Assembly: GCA_012845835.1 (NCBI GenBank)
Contig: JABAKD010000020.1
Coordinates: 4,253,243-4,317,242 of the forward strand
Source: Undaria pinnatifida
Lineage: Eukaryota > Sar > Phaeophyceae > Laminariales > Alariaceae
Direction: 5' to 3'
DNA length: 64,000 nucleotides
Position numbers and translations under genes: made by a program
In this document: piece by piece, positions 22,996-33,807 of the stretch
How the letters are laid out: each line of letters begins with the position of its first letter
How positions within the stretch are numbered: the stretch's first letter is position 1
The notes under the pieces: generated by a model
The model's input: the letters and a program-made list of their open reading frames with translations, nothing else
Databases searched by the model: none
Told to the model about the DNA's origin: nothing

Positions 22996-23891
22996 TATAT
23001 ATATAGCCTTGTAAAGCATATACACGCTCGAGTAAAAAATGTGGAACGAACCGGTAGTTCTTGACCTTCTCACAACCGGCCAGAAAACGTTTTTTTGGAC
23101 CGTGGAAAGGCTAAAAGAACACGATTTTACAGTGGCTGTGCCAAGACCGCAAGGAGTTTTGATGGTCGCGAGGCGAGGCGTGCTGCGATATAAAAGGGTC
23201 GCACGTTTTCGGCCATCTTTTTGTTTTGTTTTGTTTCCTGAATAATGAGGGGGGGGGGGGGGGGAGTCCTTAAACCCAAACAACCATCGGAATGAGCGTT
23301 TATTATTATTTACTTTAGTATTTTTTTTTGCATTTTTTTTTTGACGCGTGCTACGATAGAGGTACTAAGGTATACATTTTTTTGGCAAATAACCACGCTC
23401 CTTGACCTGAAAAAAGCTCGGAATTTTTTCGTTTTTGTCGCAGATTTTTTTTTTTTTTCAATACCTTCGGTCATGGGATTGCGCTTTTTTCATTTTTTTT
23501 TTTTCTCTTCTCTTGAAACATCGTCTTTTTCTTGGGTGGGGGGAGTTTCAGAGCGCTTGAACCTAGGAGCCCATACCGTAGCCATAGAGTTCCGTTCATC
23601 GGATCGTAGTTTTAACAGTTTTTTCTCTAAATCAGTTTTTTGGGGGAGGGGGGGGGGGGGGCATATAGCGGTCTCCTCGAGCGAGGGAGTCGTCCCACGG
23701 TGTAGGAGGTGTTGCATTTTTGGGGGGCGAGACGTGTCTCAAGTGGAGGAAGAACTAAACTACCATGGGTCGGTGTAAAGTTATAGGTGGGGACACAGAG
23801 TGCACCCTGCAGGTGTGCCAATTGAGCAGGTCCTCGGAGAGTACTCACTTTCTTTGCCTTAGTAGAGACGTAGCTTTATTCGATTCCACCA

Positions 23892-24322
23892 GAGCCCCGG
23901 ATTGCTTCTGGGATCGGAGGCACGTGTCTCCGATCTATTTCCTAACTTTCCCGAATATAGAACGCCAACCATATCATACGAAACCCCTCCAAATGACCTC
24001 AAATTCGGATGATTACAGGCCTTTCGAGGCCATATCTTAACACTAGCCCACCCTGATGAGTCGCATATGCAGAAATATGGGAGATTCGGGGAAACTCCTT
24101 TTCTGCGAACTAGACCATGAGTCGAAGATGCGGCTCCTCAAAACCCACTCCCTCATCTCTAACCGTCTGTCTATGGAGCCAGGAACACGCGAAGAAAAGC
24201 AGTTGAAAGAAACGCAAACCGTGCAACAAGGCAAAAGTCACCCATCAAAAACCTGCCGGGAAAAGCTTGGAAATAGATCGGAGGCACGTGCCTCCGATCC
24301 CAGAAGCTATCCGGGGCGGAGC
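23892..24322. repeat. Long inverted repeat with CACGTG-centred palindromes
   Basis: Arms of about 55 bp: the left arm has GCTTCTGGGATCGGAGGCAC, the right arm is its inverse (ATCGGAGGCACGTGCCTCCG ... CCCAGAAGC). Each arm contains a 24-bp palindrome, perfect at 24276-24299 and with one mismatch at 23912-23935. The 320-bp spacer has no clear gene. It is possibly a foldback transposon. Confidence 0.65.
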
Positions 24323-24546
24323 ACACCCCCCAGTTGCTCAATGGTCGGGGGGTCCTAACCAGGGTCGTGCAAGTCGAAGTGTCACGAGCAGGCGTAGCAC
24401 GAGGGTGAAAGCCTCGGGCCCAGATGCTCCTCCCGCGCTTCAACACCCGTTCGTACCGCGCCCTGCCGCCCTGATGACTAGTGATCTGCTCCACCTCCAG
24501 CCGACAAACAAATGGCGTCGTCGACAGACCATGGGTTTTTTGGGTC

Positions 24547-24571
24547 GTGGGTTCGAGCCCCACATCCACCA
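24547..24571 (+). repeat. tRNA-like T arm (SINE remnant?)
   Basis: GTGGG-TTCGAGC-CCCAC is a perfect T-arm with box B, followed by ATCCACCA. A box-A-like TTGCTCAATGGTCGG lies about 200 bases upstream, too far for a normal tRNA. No matching acceptor or anticodon stem was found, so I read it as a tRNA-derived repeat, not a functional tRNA. Confidence 0.45.
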
Positions 24572-25066
24572 TAATCAACTTTTTCAGACTTTCCCCATGG
24601 CGAACTTGAAAAGTACTCTCCCCGGTATACCCAGAAAATGAAACGGCATGGATAATTGACAGGTCCGCCCGTATATCCAGCCGACCTGCTATCCCGCCGT
24701 TTCAGGGGGGGAGAGTGTTGTAAGGCTTAGTTTGGGTAAGCTATTGGTTAACCTTTTGCAAGTGGTCAAACGGACTAATACCCCACTAATTCCTTAACAT
24801 TGGTCTAATGCTATCTCGCGCATTTTCATTCCATTATAGAGGACCAGGGTATGGAAGTGTTGATCGGGGTTGCGCCAACGAACGCCTTCGAAGTCGTATT
24901 TCGGGTGATGTTAGGAAAATTCTTAGGAAATTCTACAACACCTTCTATACCGTGGGAGGACTCGAGGAGCCCCCCAGACCAAAATTAGCGTCCACTGGCC
25001 ACCTCTAGGATATCGCTATACGATAGACGTGCACCATTTTTTTTTTTTAAATCTCAATTTCCTCAC

Positions 25067-25372
25067 TTAACCCCGTTTTAAGCCCCCAAAATCTCTCCAC
25101 ATACTAACTTCAAGTGAAATTGTAAAACAAGAAGGGTTTCCCAGTTGTGTAGCGCCCTATACTGACTTCAAGTAAGTTTGTATAAAAGAAGGGTTTCCCA
25201 GTTGTAATGGCGTTGGGGAGCGCCCAATAGTAACTTCAAATAAATTTGTCAAAAAAAGAGGGTATCCCAGTTAATTGTAAAAGCGTTGGGGAGCGCCCTA
25301 CACTAACTTCAAGTAAATTTGTAAGGAAAAAAAAAAAGGTTTCTCAGTTGTAAAGGGGTTGGGGTAGCGCTC
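25067..25372 (-). repeat. Tandem array made of family A MITE interior
   Basis: Four to five units of about 70 bp, each with TAACTTCAAGTAAATTTG and GGGTTTCCCAGTTGTAA, both recognisable as inner parts of the family A MITE. Only the first unit retains a TTAACCCC end. An inverted, complete copy lies 80 bp downstream. Confidence 0.65.
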
Positions 25373-25394
25373 TGAATCTCAACCACAAATTGAC

Positions 25395-25680
25395 TTTTTT
25401 TTTTGTTTTTAGCAGAATTCGTCTGAAACGGTGTCTCGATGATTAACTCCTTAACCCCTCAACAACTGGAACTCCTTTTTGGGGGACTGGGGGACAATTT
25501 CTCTTGAAGTTAGCACGGGGAGGGATTTGGGGGCTCGAAAGGGGTTTATAACCCAGAATGGTTGAGGGGAAAAAAAAGAAAAAAAATGACGTTTGTTTTT
25601 GCTCATTATCATGATTCTCGTGTATCTAAGGCCCCATGGGATCTTTCATCCGCGATAAAGCAGGGTTTCTTTTTTTTTGT
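25395..25680. mobile_element. Family C: element interrupted by a family A MITE
   Basis: Left part GAATTCGTCTGAAACGGTGT to ACTCC; right part AACCCAGAATGG to GATCTTTCATCCGCGATAAA. The two halves are separated by the MITE at 25451-25548. Confidence 0.6.
25451..25548 (+). mobile_element. Family A copy nested inside a family C element
   Basis: A diverged 98-bp copy starting TTAACCCCTCAACAACTGG and ending CTCGAAAGGGGTTTA. It splits a family C element exactly at the TTAA that is uninterrupted in the copies at 10270 and 3350. The right TTAA has mutated to TTTATAA. Confidence 0.7.
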
Positions 25681-25918
25681 CTGCCGAATATATATATATA
25701 TATGTTGTTGCGTGAAGAAGGATATTTGTTAACCTCCTCCCAAAGTGAGCGGTAGTAAGATACAATATAGCTGTCGCTAAAACGAGCGGCAGCTGATAGA
25801 TGTAACTACTGTCGTCAGACGTGTGCGTCCACGGGCCATTGGTTCGTGTGATTGCGAGGGGCGCCACAGGTGGAATAGAGCCGATGTGACGTTTGTTGTA
25901 TTGTAATTGATGTGGTCA

Positions 25919-26463
25919 TTAGTTGGCCGCGACGGCGTTAAAGACGCCCATGCCTGTGTACCTACCCCGCGTGTTTTGTGCTAAGTCCACCAATCTAACC
26001 TCTTCCCGCAACCTAGCCTTCATGGCGTCGGAGTTTCCAAGCTTGCCTATCTTGTCGAAACTCATTGGCTCTACCATGAGGTCCGCTAGTCTTTTAGCCC
26101 TACTGAGACAGACGAAAGTAAGCCCCGTGCAGGCCTCCTTCGGCCCCAAGTCTATGACGGCCTTCCCTAACGTCTGCCCCTGTGATTTGTGCATAGTGAT
26201 GGCCCAGCAGAGCCTCAACGGCAGTTGCGTCCTGACCTGCGTTCCCCCGTCCTGCCAAGTAGTGTCTACGGGAGAAATCGGCATACACCCTCTATATATC
26301 TCTCCTGAGACGACCATTCCCCCCCTGAGTACCCTCTGAACTTGACGACAACGTAAAGGGGGAGGTTCGGCGGGGGCGCGTCGTCTGTGAACACCAACTT
26401 GACGACTTGGCCTCGAATGCCGTTTACGAGTCCAACTTGTTGGTACAGGTTCTTCGTGAGCAT
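25919..26463 (-). pseudogene. PIF1-like helicase C-terminal fragment, frameshifted
   Basis: The - strand encodes the C-terminal half of a PIF1/RecD-like SF1 helicase: MLTKNLYQQVGLVNGIRG, then in another frame CWAITMHKSQGQTLGKAVID and LTFVCLSRAK. The G-L-V-N-G and H-K-S-Q-G-x-T-L motifs are characteristic. The two parts are split by a one-base change in a G7 run near 26326. Weak similarity continues upstream to about 26550 (GLEWDLYLAKGAKV); the Walker A half is absent. It lies in a channel intron, antisense. It is probably a relic of a mobile element such as a Helitron, but the source is not proven. Confidence 0.75.
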
Positions 26464-27757
26464 GACCTTGGCTCCCTTAGCTAGGTAAAGGTCCCATTCA
26501 AGCCCCTCCGCCGTGTCTGCTGTCGCCCTCCTGGCGTTGGCGCACGGACCGAGTTTGGGTCAATCGCCCCCAACGGACGTCTCTCCATGATGACCTACTC
26601 TCACCACGAGACAGCAGTAGATACACTCAACGGACACACCCCTAGCGGGCACACACTCTCCATGCCCGCTCTCCGCTGGCCACTACTGTCGCCCGCTGCG
26701 CCCGTTGTCTGTGTGCTGCCCGCTGTGTGAGCGGTGTGTGCCGGCTGTGTGAGCGGTGTGTGCTGCTGTTTTCGCCCGTGTGGTCTGCTGTGTGTGTTGT
26801 GTGTGTGGTTTGTTGCTCCGTGGTGGTCTGCCGAGACCTGCGGTCTAAAATCAAATGATCCCGCACTAAAATCGAGTTTTTTAGTCGAAGACACGCACGC
26901 AAACTATTTTTTTTTTTTCATGGGAGCCTATATTGCGCGGCCCAGGTGTAGATTAGAAACTCGCTTCGCTCGAATCAAGAAAAAAAAGCGCTGCTGCGCC
27001 TCTATCGCTGCACGCGTAAAAACAAAAAAAATAATATTCTGGAAGGAAATTGTAGGAACGAAATTCCAACGATTGCTTGTACAATATAGAGGCGGCACGT
27101 TTTGGGCATTTTTGTTTTTTCTGGATATATTATATGACGATTTTTTTTTTTCCCTTAACCGAAAATCGACGGTACCACGCCATTCTTGATTATATTCCCC
27201 CCCCCCCCCCCCCGCCCCGATTTTTTTTTTTGTCGATTGCTGAATATTAGAGGCGGCACGTTTTGGACTTTTTTTTTTTTGTTGTGGATATGATGAAGCC
27301 CCTTAACGCCGTTTTTTATCACTACTTTATCTTTTTTCCCCCCCCCAAAAAAAAATCTTGTTTTTTGTATGCCTGGGCCATGAGTTTTGCTCGTCGGATT
27401 GCGCTTCCAGTTTGCTCAAAATCAGGTGAAGTAGAGGAGTCTTTCTATTATTCACGGTAAGATGCCCCCCCCCCCCCAGCTTTTCATTATTAACGAAATC
27501 GCCGGCCGTATATCCTGAAATACGGTGCTCCTTGCCGACCCGACGGCCATCGCTCGATAACGCCCTTGAGTAGCAAAACAAGAAAATGCATAAAGATATC
27601 TTCCCATCGCGCACGCTTTTTTTTCCTGGTTTCGAGCAGCCATGAAATGGCCATTCATTAAAAAAAAAAGCAATCTCGTTTGTTTGTTTTTTTTGGGCGG
27701 GGGGGGCTATATCGTAGAATCAGTCGCTCCAGGATAGCTATAGTGAATCCCTGACTC

Positions 27758-28049
27758 AGAGGTGCACCAGCACTTTTTTTTGTGAGGTTTCCTCAACTTG
27801 GGAGCTTAAGCCTTTTCATCCCAAAAACTGATTTGATCCCGGACGAAAAATAAACCTGCTTCATCGCGGATGCAAAATCCCATGGCCAAGGTGCACGAGG
27901 ACAACCATCACTGCAACAACAACAAAATGGCTTATTTTTTATTTATTTTTCCCACGATTTCGGGTCAAGGAACCCCGTCATTTCAGAAACCGTTCCAGCC
28001 AAAAATCGGTACACCTTAATACATCTATATTGTGTAGCACGCGCGTCCC
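27758..28049. mobile_element. Family C: complete element
   Basis: From AGAGGTGCACCAGC to GTAGCACGCGCGTCCCC, about 290 bp, with the family landmarks CTTCATCGCGGATGCAAAAT and ACGATTTCGGGTCAAGG. It has no coding capacity. Confidence 0.6.
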
Positions 28050-28675
28050 CTACTACCGCAGAATGTGTAATTTTCAACCATTTTGGGTTGAGGTACCCGC
28101 CCGGTTTTTTTAGAAGCGAAAAAAAAAAACAGAAAAAAAAAACAAAAAAGTGCCACCTCCGTGTCGCAGCACGTGTCCGCCGCCGGGTGTTTTTTCTTTT
28201 TTTCGCACGATGAACCCCAACCCCCCACGTATACACGATCAATGAGCTGTTAACCGCCGCCCTTTTCGCATTTTTTAGTCTTGAGCTCGAGAACACGGAA
28301 AAAGAGGAGATGCGAAGGCCTCGCCTCCGAGTCTCGGTTCCGTAGCTTTTTTTTTTTCCTTTTTCGCTCAAAAAAGCGAGTGGCAGGCCAGGCCGGCTGT
28401 CACAGCAGAGTCCGTGTCCAGAGAAGAGCTTGCAAGTCCACATGCGGTTGATTCCGAGTTTTGGCAGCAAGCCACTCGAAAAAAAAAAAAGATAGATGCG
28501 CTCGTTCGCTTGTGGGGCAGCAGCTGGCAGCCCATGAAAAACAGGCTGCCACCAACCACAAAAATCAAACGCACGGGCAAAAGGAGGACTTACCTCCCCG
28601 TTCGTATAACCCGTTTACATCAGCGCCACAACTTATGCTTCACGGCGAGAGATTTGTGCTCCACAGGAGTCGTCC

Positions 28676-29790
28676 CGCGCTGTAGGGGCTGAGCATATCC
28701 TAAGAAGTTTCTGCGAGCTCCTGTCAGGATCCACGGTGGGGGTTCAGCATATTCTAAGAAGTTTCTGAGCTCCTCTTGAGACATGAGGAGTTCAGTATCC
28801 ATGGTGGGGGTTCAGCATATTTTAAGAAGTTTCTGCGAGCTCCTCCTAACATGAGGAGCTCAGTATCCACGGTGGGGGTTCAGCATATTCTAAGAATTTT
28901 CTAAGCTCCTCCTAACATGTATCCACGGTAGGGGTTCAACATATTCTGAGAAGTTTCTGAGCTCCTCCTAACATGTATTCACGGTAGGGTCCAGCACATT
29001 CTAAGAAGTTTCTGAGCTCATAACATGTATCCACGGTAGGGGTTCAGCACATTCTAAAAATTTTCTGCGAGCTCCGTATCCACGGTGGGGGTTCAGCATA
29101 TTCGAAGAAGTTTCTGTGAGCTCCTCCTAACATGAGGAGCTCAGTATCCACGGTGGGGGTTCAGCATATTCTGAAACGTTTCTGAGCTCCTCCTAACATG
29201 TACCCACGGTAGGGGATCAGCATATTCTGAGAAGCTTCTGAGCTCATAACATGTATCCACGGTAGGGGTTTAGCGAATTTGAAGAAGTTTCTGCGAGTTC
29301 CTCCTAACATGAGGAGCTCAATATCCACGGTGGGGGTTCAGCATATTTGAAGAAGTTTTTGCGAGCTCCTCCTAACATGAGGAGCCCAGTATCTACGGTG
29401 GGGGTTCAGAATATTCTAAGAAGTTTCTGCGAGCTCCTCCTAACACGAGCTCAGTATCCACGGTGGGGGTTCAGCATATTCTGAGAACTTTAAGAGCTCC
29501 TCCTAACATGTATCCACGGCAGGGGTTTAGCATATTCTAAGAAGTTTCTGCGAGCTCCTCCTAACATGAGGAGCCCGGTATCCACGGTAGGGGTTCAGCA
29601 CATTCTAAGAAGTTTCTGCGAGCTCCTCCTGACATGAGGAGCTATGACACAGCTCACTATATCTCACCCGAAGTATGAGTTCGAAGGCATTCGTTCGCGC
29701 AACCCGACCAGCACTTCCGTGTGCCAGGCCAAAAAAACAACCATTGTACTCGTAGTATTATCATACTCACCGGGGTGTAGTTGTTCACTT
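28676..29790. mobile_element. Family B: copy with massively expanded left end
   Basis: About 15 units of 45-75 bp, each with ATCCACGGTGGGGGTTCAGC, ATATTCTAAGAAGTTTCTGC and often a GAGCTCCTCCTAACATGAGG hairpin, lead into a single family B body (CTCACCCGAAGTATGAGTTC at about 29665). The right end is lost. Unit lengths differ by the presence or absence of the hairpin. Confidence 0.7.
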
Positions 29791-30047
29791 CCACCGGCCG
29801 GAAACACTTGGACCCCAAAACGTTTTGGGTGGTCTGTCCGACTTTCTCCGAAGCATTAACCCTGTTCTTTTTTGTTTTTATTTTTGCTTTTGTTTTTGTT
29901 TTTCGGGGGGGGGGAGGGGGGCAACTGCTTTAAGTACAAGTGTGAGACATTTTTTTTTTTTTACTGTGGCAAAATCATTTTGAATGTTAGACAACCCATG
30001 GTAGTAATCCGATACCTTGACCCCGCAAAAAAAAAACAAAAAAACAG

Positions 30048-30440
30048 ATCAGTGACCGGACCGAGATCGAAGCGTCGAGGGCACACCGAAGAGGAAGCAA
30101 CGCCAATGCCCCCGGCTCGCCAATGTCGAAGTTCGCTTCCGCTGCGGTGGCAGCAAAGGCATCCGGTGCTGCCGCTGCGACCGGAGGCGGCGCTACCGCG
30201 GGCAGCAATGGCGGTAGCGGTGGTGGTGGTGGCGGCGGTGGTGGCGGTAATCATGGGAGTTCCTCGAAAAAGTCAACCCTTTGGCAGCGAGCGGCCGAAG
30301 TCAACATCTCCCATGGCGACGGCGCGGGTCGGCACCGGGGTTTCGACGTGGTGGAGGCCGTGTATGCCCTGCACGGGTTGACCATCCAGCAGCTCAGGGA
30401 ACGGCTGGATAACAAATCGCCAGGGGGAGGTGCAGACGAG
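30048..30440 (+). CDS. TRP-like channel, Gly-rich cytosolic exon
   Basis: The frame is open from an acceptor aaaaaaacag (purine-rich, weak) and gives ISDRTEIEASRAHRRGS, an Ala/Gly-rich tract with ten consecutive Gly, then a helical stretch VYALHGLTIQQLRERLD. Phase 0 fits both neighbours. The donor could be gtgcga (end 30440) or gtgttt (end 30464); neither is strong. It lies 8.2 kb after the previous exon, so an undetected exon between them is possible. Confidence 0.5.
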
Positions 30441-30958
30441 GTGCGAAGAGGTGATGAGATTGAGGTGTTTCTAGGCGGTTTGCATCGAACCATGCGCGCG
30501 GGCGGCGCGTGGTGGGTTGCGTTGTTAAACGACGGGAGGCCAATCGAAGCGATCGAACGTATGGAACAATTAGCACCGCGGGCGTCACCATCGCTACAGA
30601 TGATTGCGATTCAGTGCTTCTGGCTGCTTTTCGTGCGTTTTCTGGCGTGCTGGGGGAGGGGTGACAGGCGATGAGGAAATACCGTTCGTGCTCCATGATG
30701 CCCTGACCCTGAGGTGGCATGCAACACCTACCTGAAGAAATCGCAGGACAACACAGGATAATACAAAACAGTTTCCAACAAAAAATATCACCGCATTAAG
30801 ATTACGATGCGTCCTGATTCCCCACCCTGCTCCCGCCCATGATACTTTTTTCGGTGTTTTCCCCGTTCGCCTGCGACATTTCACTGTTCCCACATGCACC
30901 TTTATTTGGCGTTTCGGCTTCGCTTTTGCGGCTCTCGGGGTTTCCTTGTGACTAAAAG

Positions 30959-31033
30959 GCGATGCTTAAGCAGCAGGGCGAGGCCTTCGCGGAATCTCTA
31001 GCGGGGATACGAAAAGGACACGAACGATTGGAG
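30959..31033 (+). CDS. TRP-like channel, coiled-coil exon
   Basis: This 25-codon exon from acceptor gactaaaag to a strong donor gtgagc, phase 0 to 0, encodes KQQGEAFAESLAGIRKGHER, charged and helical. It continues the coiled coil of the terminal exon. Confidence 0.6.
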
Positions 31034-31648
31034 GTGAGCGCTTACCAAAACTTCAAACGCCGTTGGCTGTGGAACGGTGTGACATGCTGCTGAAGTATAA
31101 GTACGACCGGCGTTGGGTCCAACCGCAACCCGTGGTGGGGTGCCGCGCCCGGCCAACGGCGAAAACACCATGCAGTGGTACGGCCCCGTCCCGAAGGAGC
31201 TGCCTGTTAGCGCCCGATGGCCGTGAAAAGCCTCGCTAACGCAGCAGTGTGAACCCTCGCGCTCTCTTCAATACGAGAACGTGGCGAAATATCTTCACAT
31301 TGGTCCCGAACCGCTGCTCTCGGAGTGGTCGGGCGCTGACTGTTTTGATACATGGCCATTCAGAATTAAGGCTACGAATCGAGAAAACGCGTCTGAAAAA
31401 TATTCCGCGGCACGACTGACTGCCACCCGATCATCTACAAGAACCTATCGATATAAAAGTGAACGTACATGCATATAGCGAGCGGGGGCCTGTGCAAGAC
31501 CATTTCATGAGCAACAGAAATAAACAGCATTCCCAGTGCTTTCGCATGCCTAATATATACCTGGTATATGTTTTTTTGAGGGAAAGCGGGGATTAAGCTA
31601 AGCCTGGGGGGGGATGCGGGTGTGCTCGCGCGTGTTACATTATACCAG

Positions 31649-31954
31649 GAATTGATCGAGAAGGCAGAGAAGAACAGCGCAAGAGTGGAATCAAAGCTGG
31701 ACGAGCTGATCAGCGCTCTCCGCGACCGGGATCAAAACGCCTCCTCCGCAACGCGACCAAGCGCGGAAGAGGGAAAACCGCCACCTAACGCTGGCGTTGG
31801 CGCTGGCTCCGAGAAAGAAAGAAGGGGGGATGGGAAGGGCCGGTCGACTGCGGCGGACCACGCGCGGCATAGTAGTCGACAGGAAGAACCTGCCGCGCGA
31901 CCAAGTCTAGACGACTTCATCGACCAGTTTCATGCTGAAGTTTCAGGCAAATGA
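31649..31954 (+). CDS. TRP-like channel, terminal exon
   Basis: The exon starts after attataccag and runs 101 codons to TGA. It opens ELIEKAEKNSARVESKLDEL, a heptad-patterned coiled coil, then a Pro/Gly/charged disordered region, and ends FIDQFHAEVSGK. C-terminal coiled coils assemble several TRP subfamilies into tetramers. That role here is inference. Confidence 0.65.
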   Translation, partial: ELIEKAEKNSARVESKLDELISALRDRDQNASSATRPSAEEGKPPPNAGVGAGSEKERRGDGKGRSTAADHARHSSRQEEPAARPSLDDFIDQFHAEVSGK

Positions 31955-33690
31955 GGGTCGGGTTGTGTCCGTTAGTGTGGTTCGTGCTCGGTCGGAGGGT
32001 GTCGCCACTCCCAGCTGGTACGACGGCGTGCAGAGGCTGCCTCACGGGTGGGGGAGGAGCTTAACTGTGCTTGCCATTGTTTGGTTTCCCAGCTCAGAGT
32101 GTTTAGGATTGAAAGCGTTCTACTTCGTCGCTTTCGTCGCTACGGGGCTACGCGTGACGGCCGGGCCTTTCCGGTGGGTGGCCGGCGTGGGGAGTTTATC
32201 ACTACCTTTGCCCTATTCTCGTCGCATGAACCACCACCCCTCCCTCTGCCCCCCCCCCCCCGCCCGACCCAAGAAAATAGTGGTCGTTAACACCTTGCCG
32301 TTCGAGTCAGATTTTTCCTGCTCGTTCGCGCGGAGGACGCGATGTGGGGGGTTGGAAATAGGTGTCCTTCTGGTATGGCTATGATCGTGTGCGCGTGTCG
32401 ATCTCGGCAGGTTCCTGATCGGCTCAAAATGCCCGATATCTTGAAGAAAAAGTACTACCGGTATGACATAAGTTATTAATGTTACAAGGCAGAACAATTT
32501 TGGGGGAACCGTCGCGTTTGAGAGCATCATGTTTGGGTTATTTTGGTCGACAAGATCAGACTTGGCCAACAGCAGAGGCAAAAAACGTCGAAAAAACTCG
32601 AAAAACGTTACCAACGTCCCCGTTTTGGTCGTTTCGATAGCAGTTAGCTCGTCTCGCTGACTGCCATGAGTTCATTTTCCGGAGGAGGACGCCCGTGGTG
32701 CCTGGTGGCCCCACAATACATCAAGCATGTAGAGATGCTTGTACGGCGACGGGCGTGGTACGGGCAGACCGGTTCACGCGATCACGCGGCCGCGGTCTAT
32801 CCCCACCCCCGGACCTCGCCCGAAGCATGATGGCCTACAGCAGTGCTGGGCACATGCACTGTCGACACGACAACATTAAAAAAAAGTTCGGCCTTTGTCA
32901 ATTCCGTTGTACGGTGTTAACCGTTGGCAGTCGCTCGGCAGTGATCCAATGCCTGGGATCATCGGAACAGCAGTCGACAACCTACAAGTGCCCTCTTCGA
33001 GCACCGTCGATTGCTGAAGCCTCCGACCTACGAGTGTAACACATACTGTCACATGTATACCCCAGTTATACAGTCATTGCTCTGGGCCACGAGAAAACCG
33101 GATAGACACCGTATTCATTGGGATATTTTCAAGTGCGGTCGCTGACGCCGCTGCTGCTAGAATGCCACCCACACATCGCATCTGCGGTTGCAATATGCTG
33201 TCATTCCACGTGGCGAGTAAGAGAAAGCTTAAAGCCGAAACTGCGGTGTCCCCCTCGCGCGGGATGTACTGGCTTCGTGCACCTGGCTGATTTTTTGAGA
33301 CGCACTCAAGAACAAGGGCGGTGTCTGCGAACACAATCCTGGAGGTCGCCGTTATTTTTGCGTGTTGGCGGTCTGGTCGTCGTGTGGTCGTCGCCGCCTA
33401 GACTCCGCTCTTCTCCGGCTACCAAATTTCGCGCGCCTGCAGTCTTCACCGCCTCCCCCGCGCAAAATCACAGCCTACGTTGCGTTCTTTCCCTCTCACC
33501 CGCCATCCCTTCACGCGAAGTACACTTTTACACCAATGCATCTCGCGATCCCTTGTTGTGTTGTTGTTGCTGAGTTCGTCGTTTACCCGGTCTTCTTCCT
33601 GCCGATCACAAGTTATTATATAGTATCGCAATTCTCTCTGCCTTTTTCTAATCTCCTACTACCATCTCTGCTCTTGCCGATAAGAATGGG
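31955..33690. other. Intergenic region between convergent genes
   Basis: This 1.7 kb lies between the stop codons of the channel and jouberin genes and should hold both 3' UTRs. I saw no convincing exon, MITE or polyadenylation signal that I could defend. There is a short poly-C run near 32250. Confidence 0.5.
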
Positions 33691-33807
33691 TCAGCCGGCT
33701 CGCTTGTCTCCTCCGGTTGTGAGGGCCGCGAGGGCGGCCGTGACGCCGCTCTCCCGTCGGCTGCCGCCGCCGTCGTCGGTGCCCGAGGTATCGACCAACC
33801 CCAACGC
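33691..33807 (-). CDS. AHI1: Jouberin, putative terminal exon
   Basis: A strong acceptor (tgctcgtgtgttttgcag) opens a 38-codon frame, ALGLVDTSGTDDGGGSRR to GGDKRAG, ending in TGA. The phase fits the preceding exon. There is no SH3 domain, unlike vertebrate jouberin. It is inferred from the splice signal and phase alone. Confidence 0.45.
   Translation of the reverse strand, partial: ALGLVDTSGTDDGGGSRRESGVTAALAALTTGGDKRAG

Larger units (their letters stand above)
1..31954 (+). other. Gene span: ankyrin TRP-like cation channel (5' end missing)
   Basis: Fifteen exons (1-90, 4095-4214, 5900-6016, 6699-6749, 8561-8926, 9781-10128, 11296-11513, 12900-13122, 17081-17347, 18469-18705, 20731-20912, 21500-21848, 30048-30440, 30959-31033, 31649-31954) join with matching codon phases into about 1113 codons plus TGA. 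Order: ankyrin-like repeats, pre-S1 linker, six-helix ion-transport domain with pore, TRP-box-like stretch, two extra hydrophobic segments, Gly-rich linker, coiled coil. Members of this family are tetrameric, Ca2+-permeable plasma- or ciliary-membrane channels; the ligand here is unknown. The architecture is seen in the sequence, while the function is inferred from the family. Introns that are not itemised below contain homopolymer runs and nothing else I could recognise. The gene converges on the jouberin gene. Missing small exons in the ankyrin part and between 21848 and 30048 remain possible. Confidence 0.75.

Noticed and set aside
24171-24578. Minus-strand 135-codon frame
   Set aside because: It reads through the complement of a tRNA-like T arm (the usual false GLEPT-type peptide) and one arm of an inverted repeat.
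28676-29640. Regular repeats with spacers, CRISPR-like at first glance
   Set aside because: Units are contiguous, vary in length and derive from a MITE end. The context is eukaryotic and no cas gene is present.
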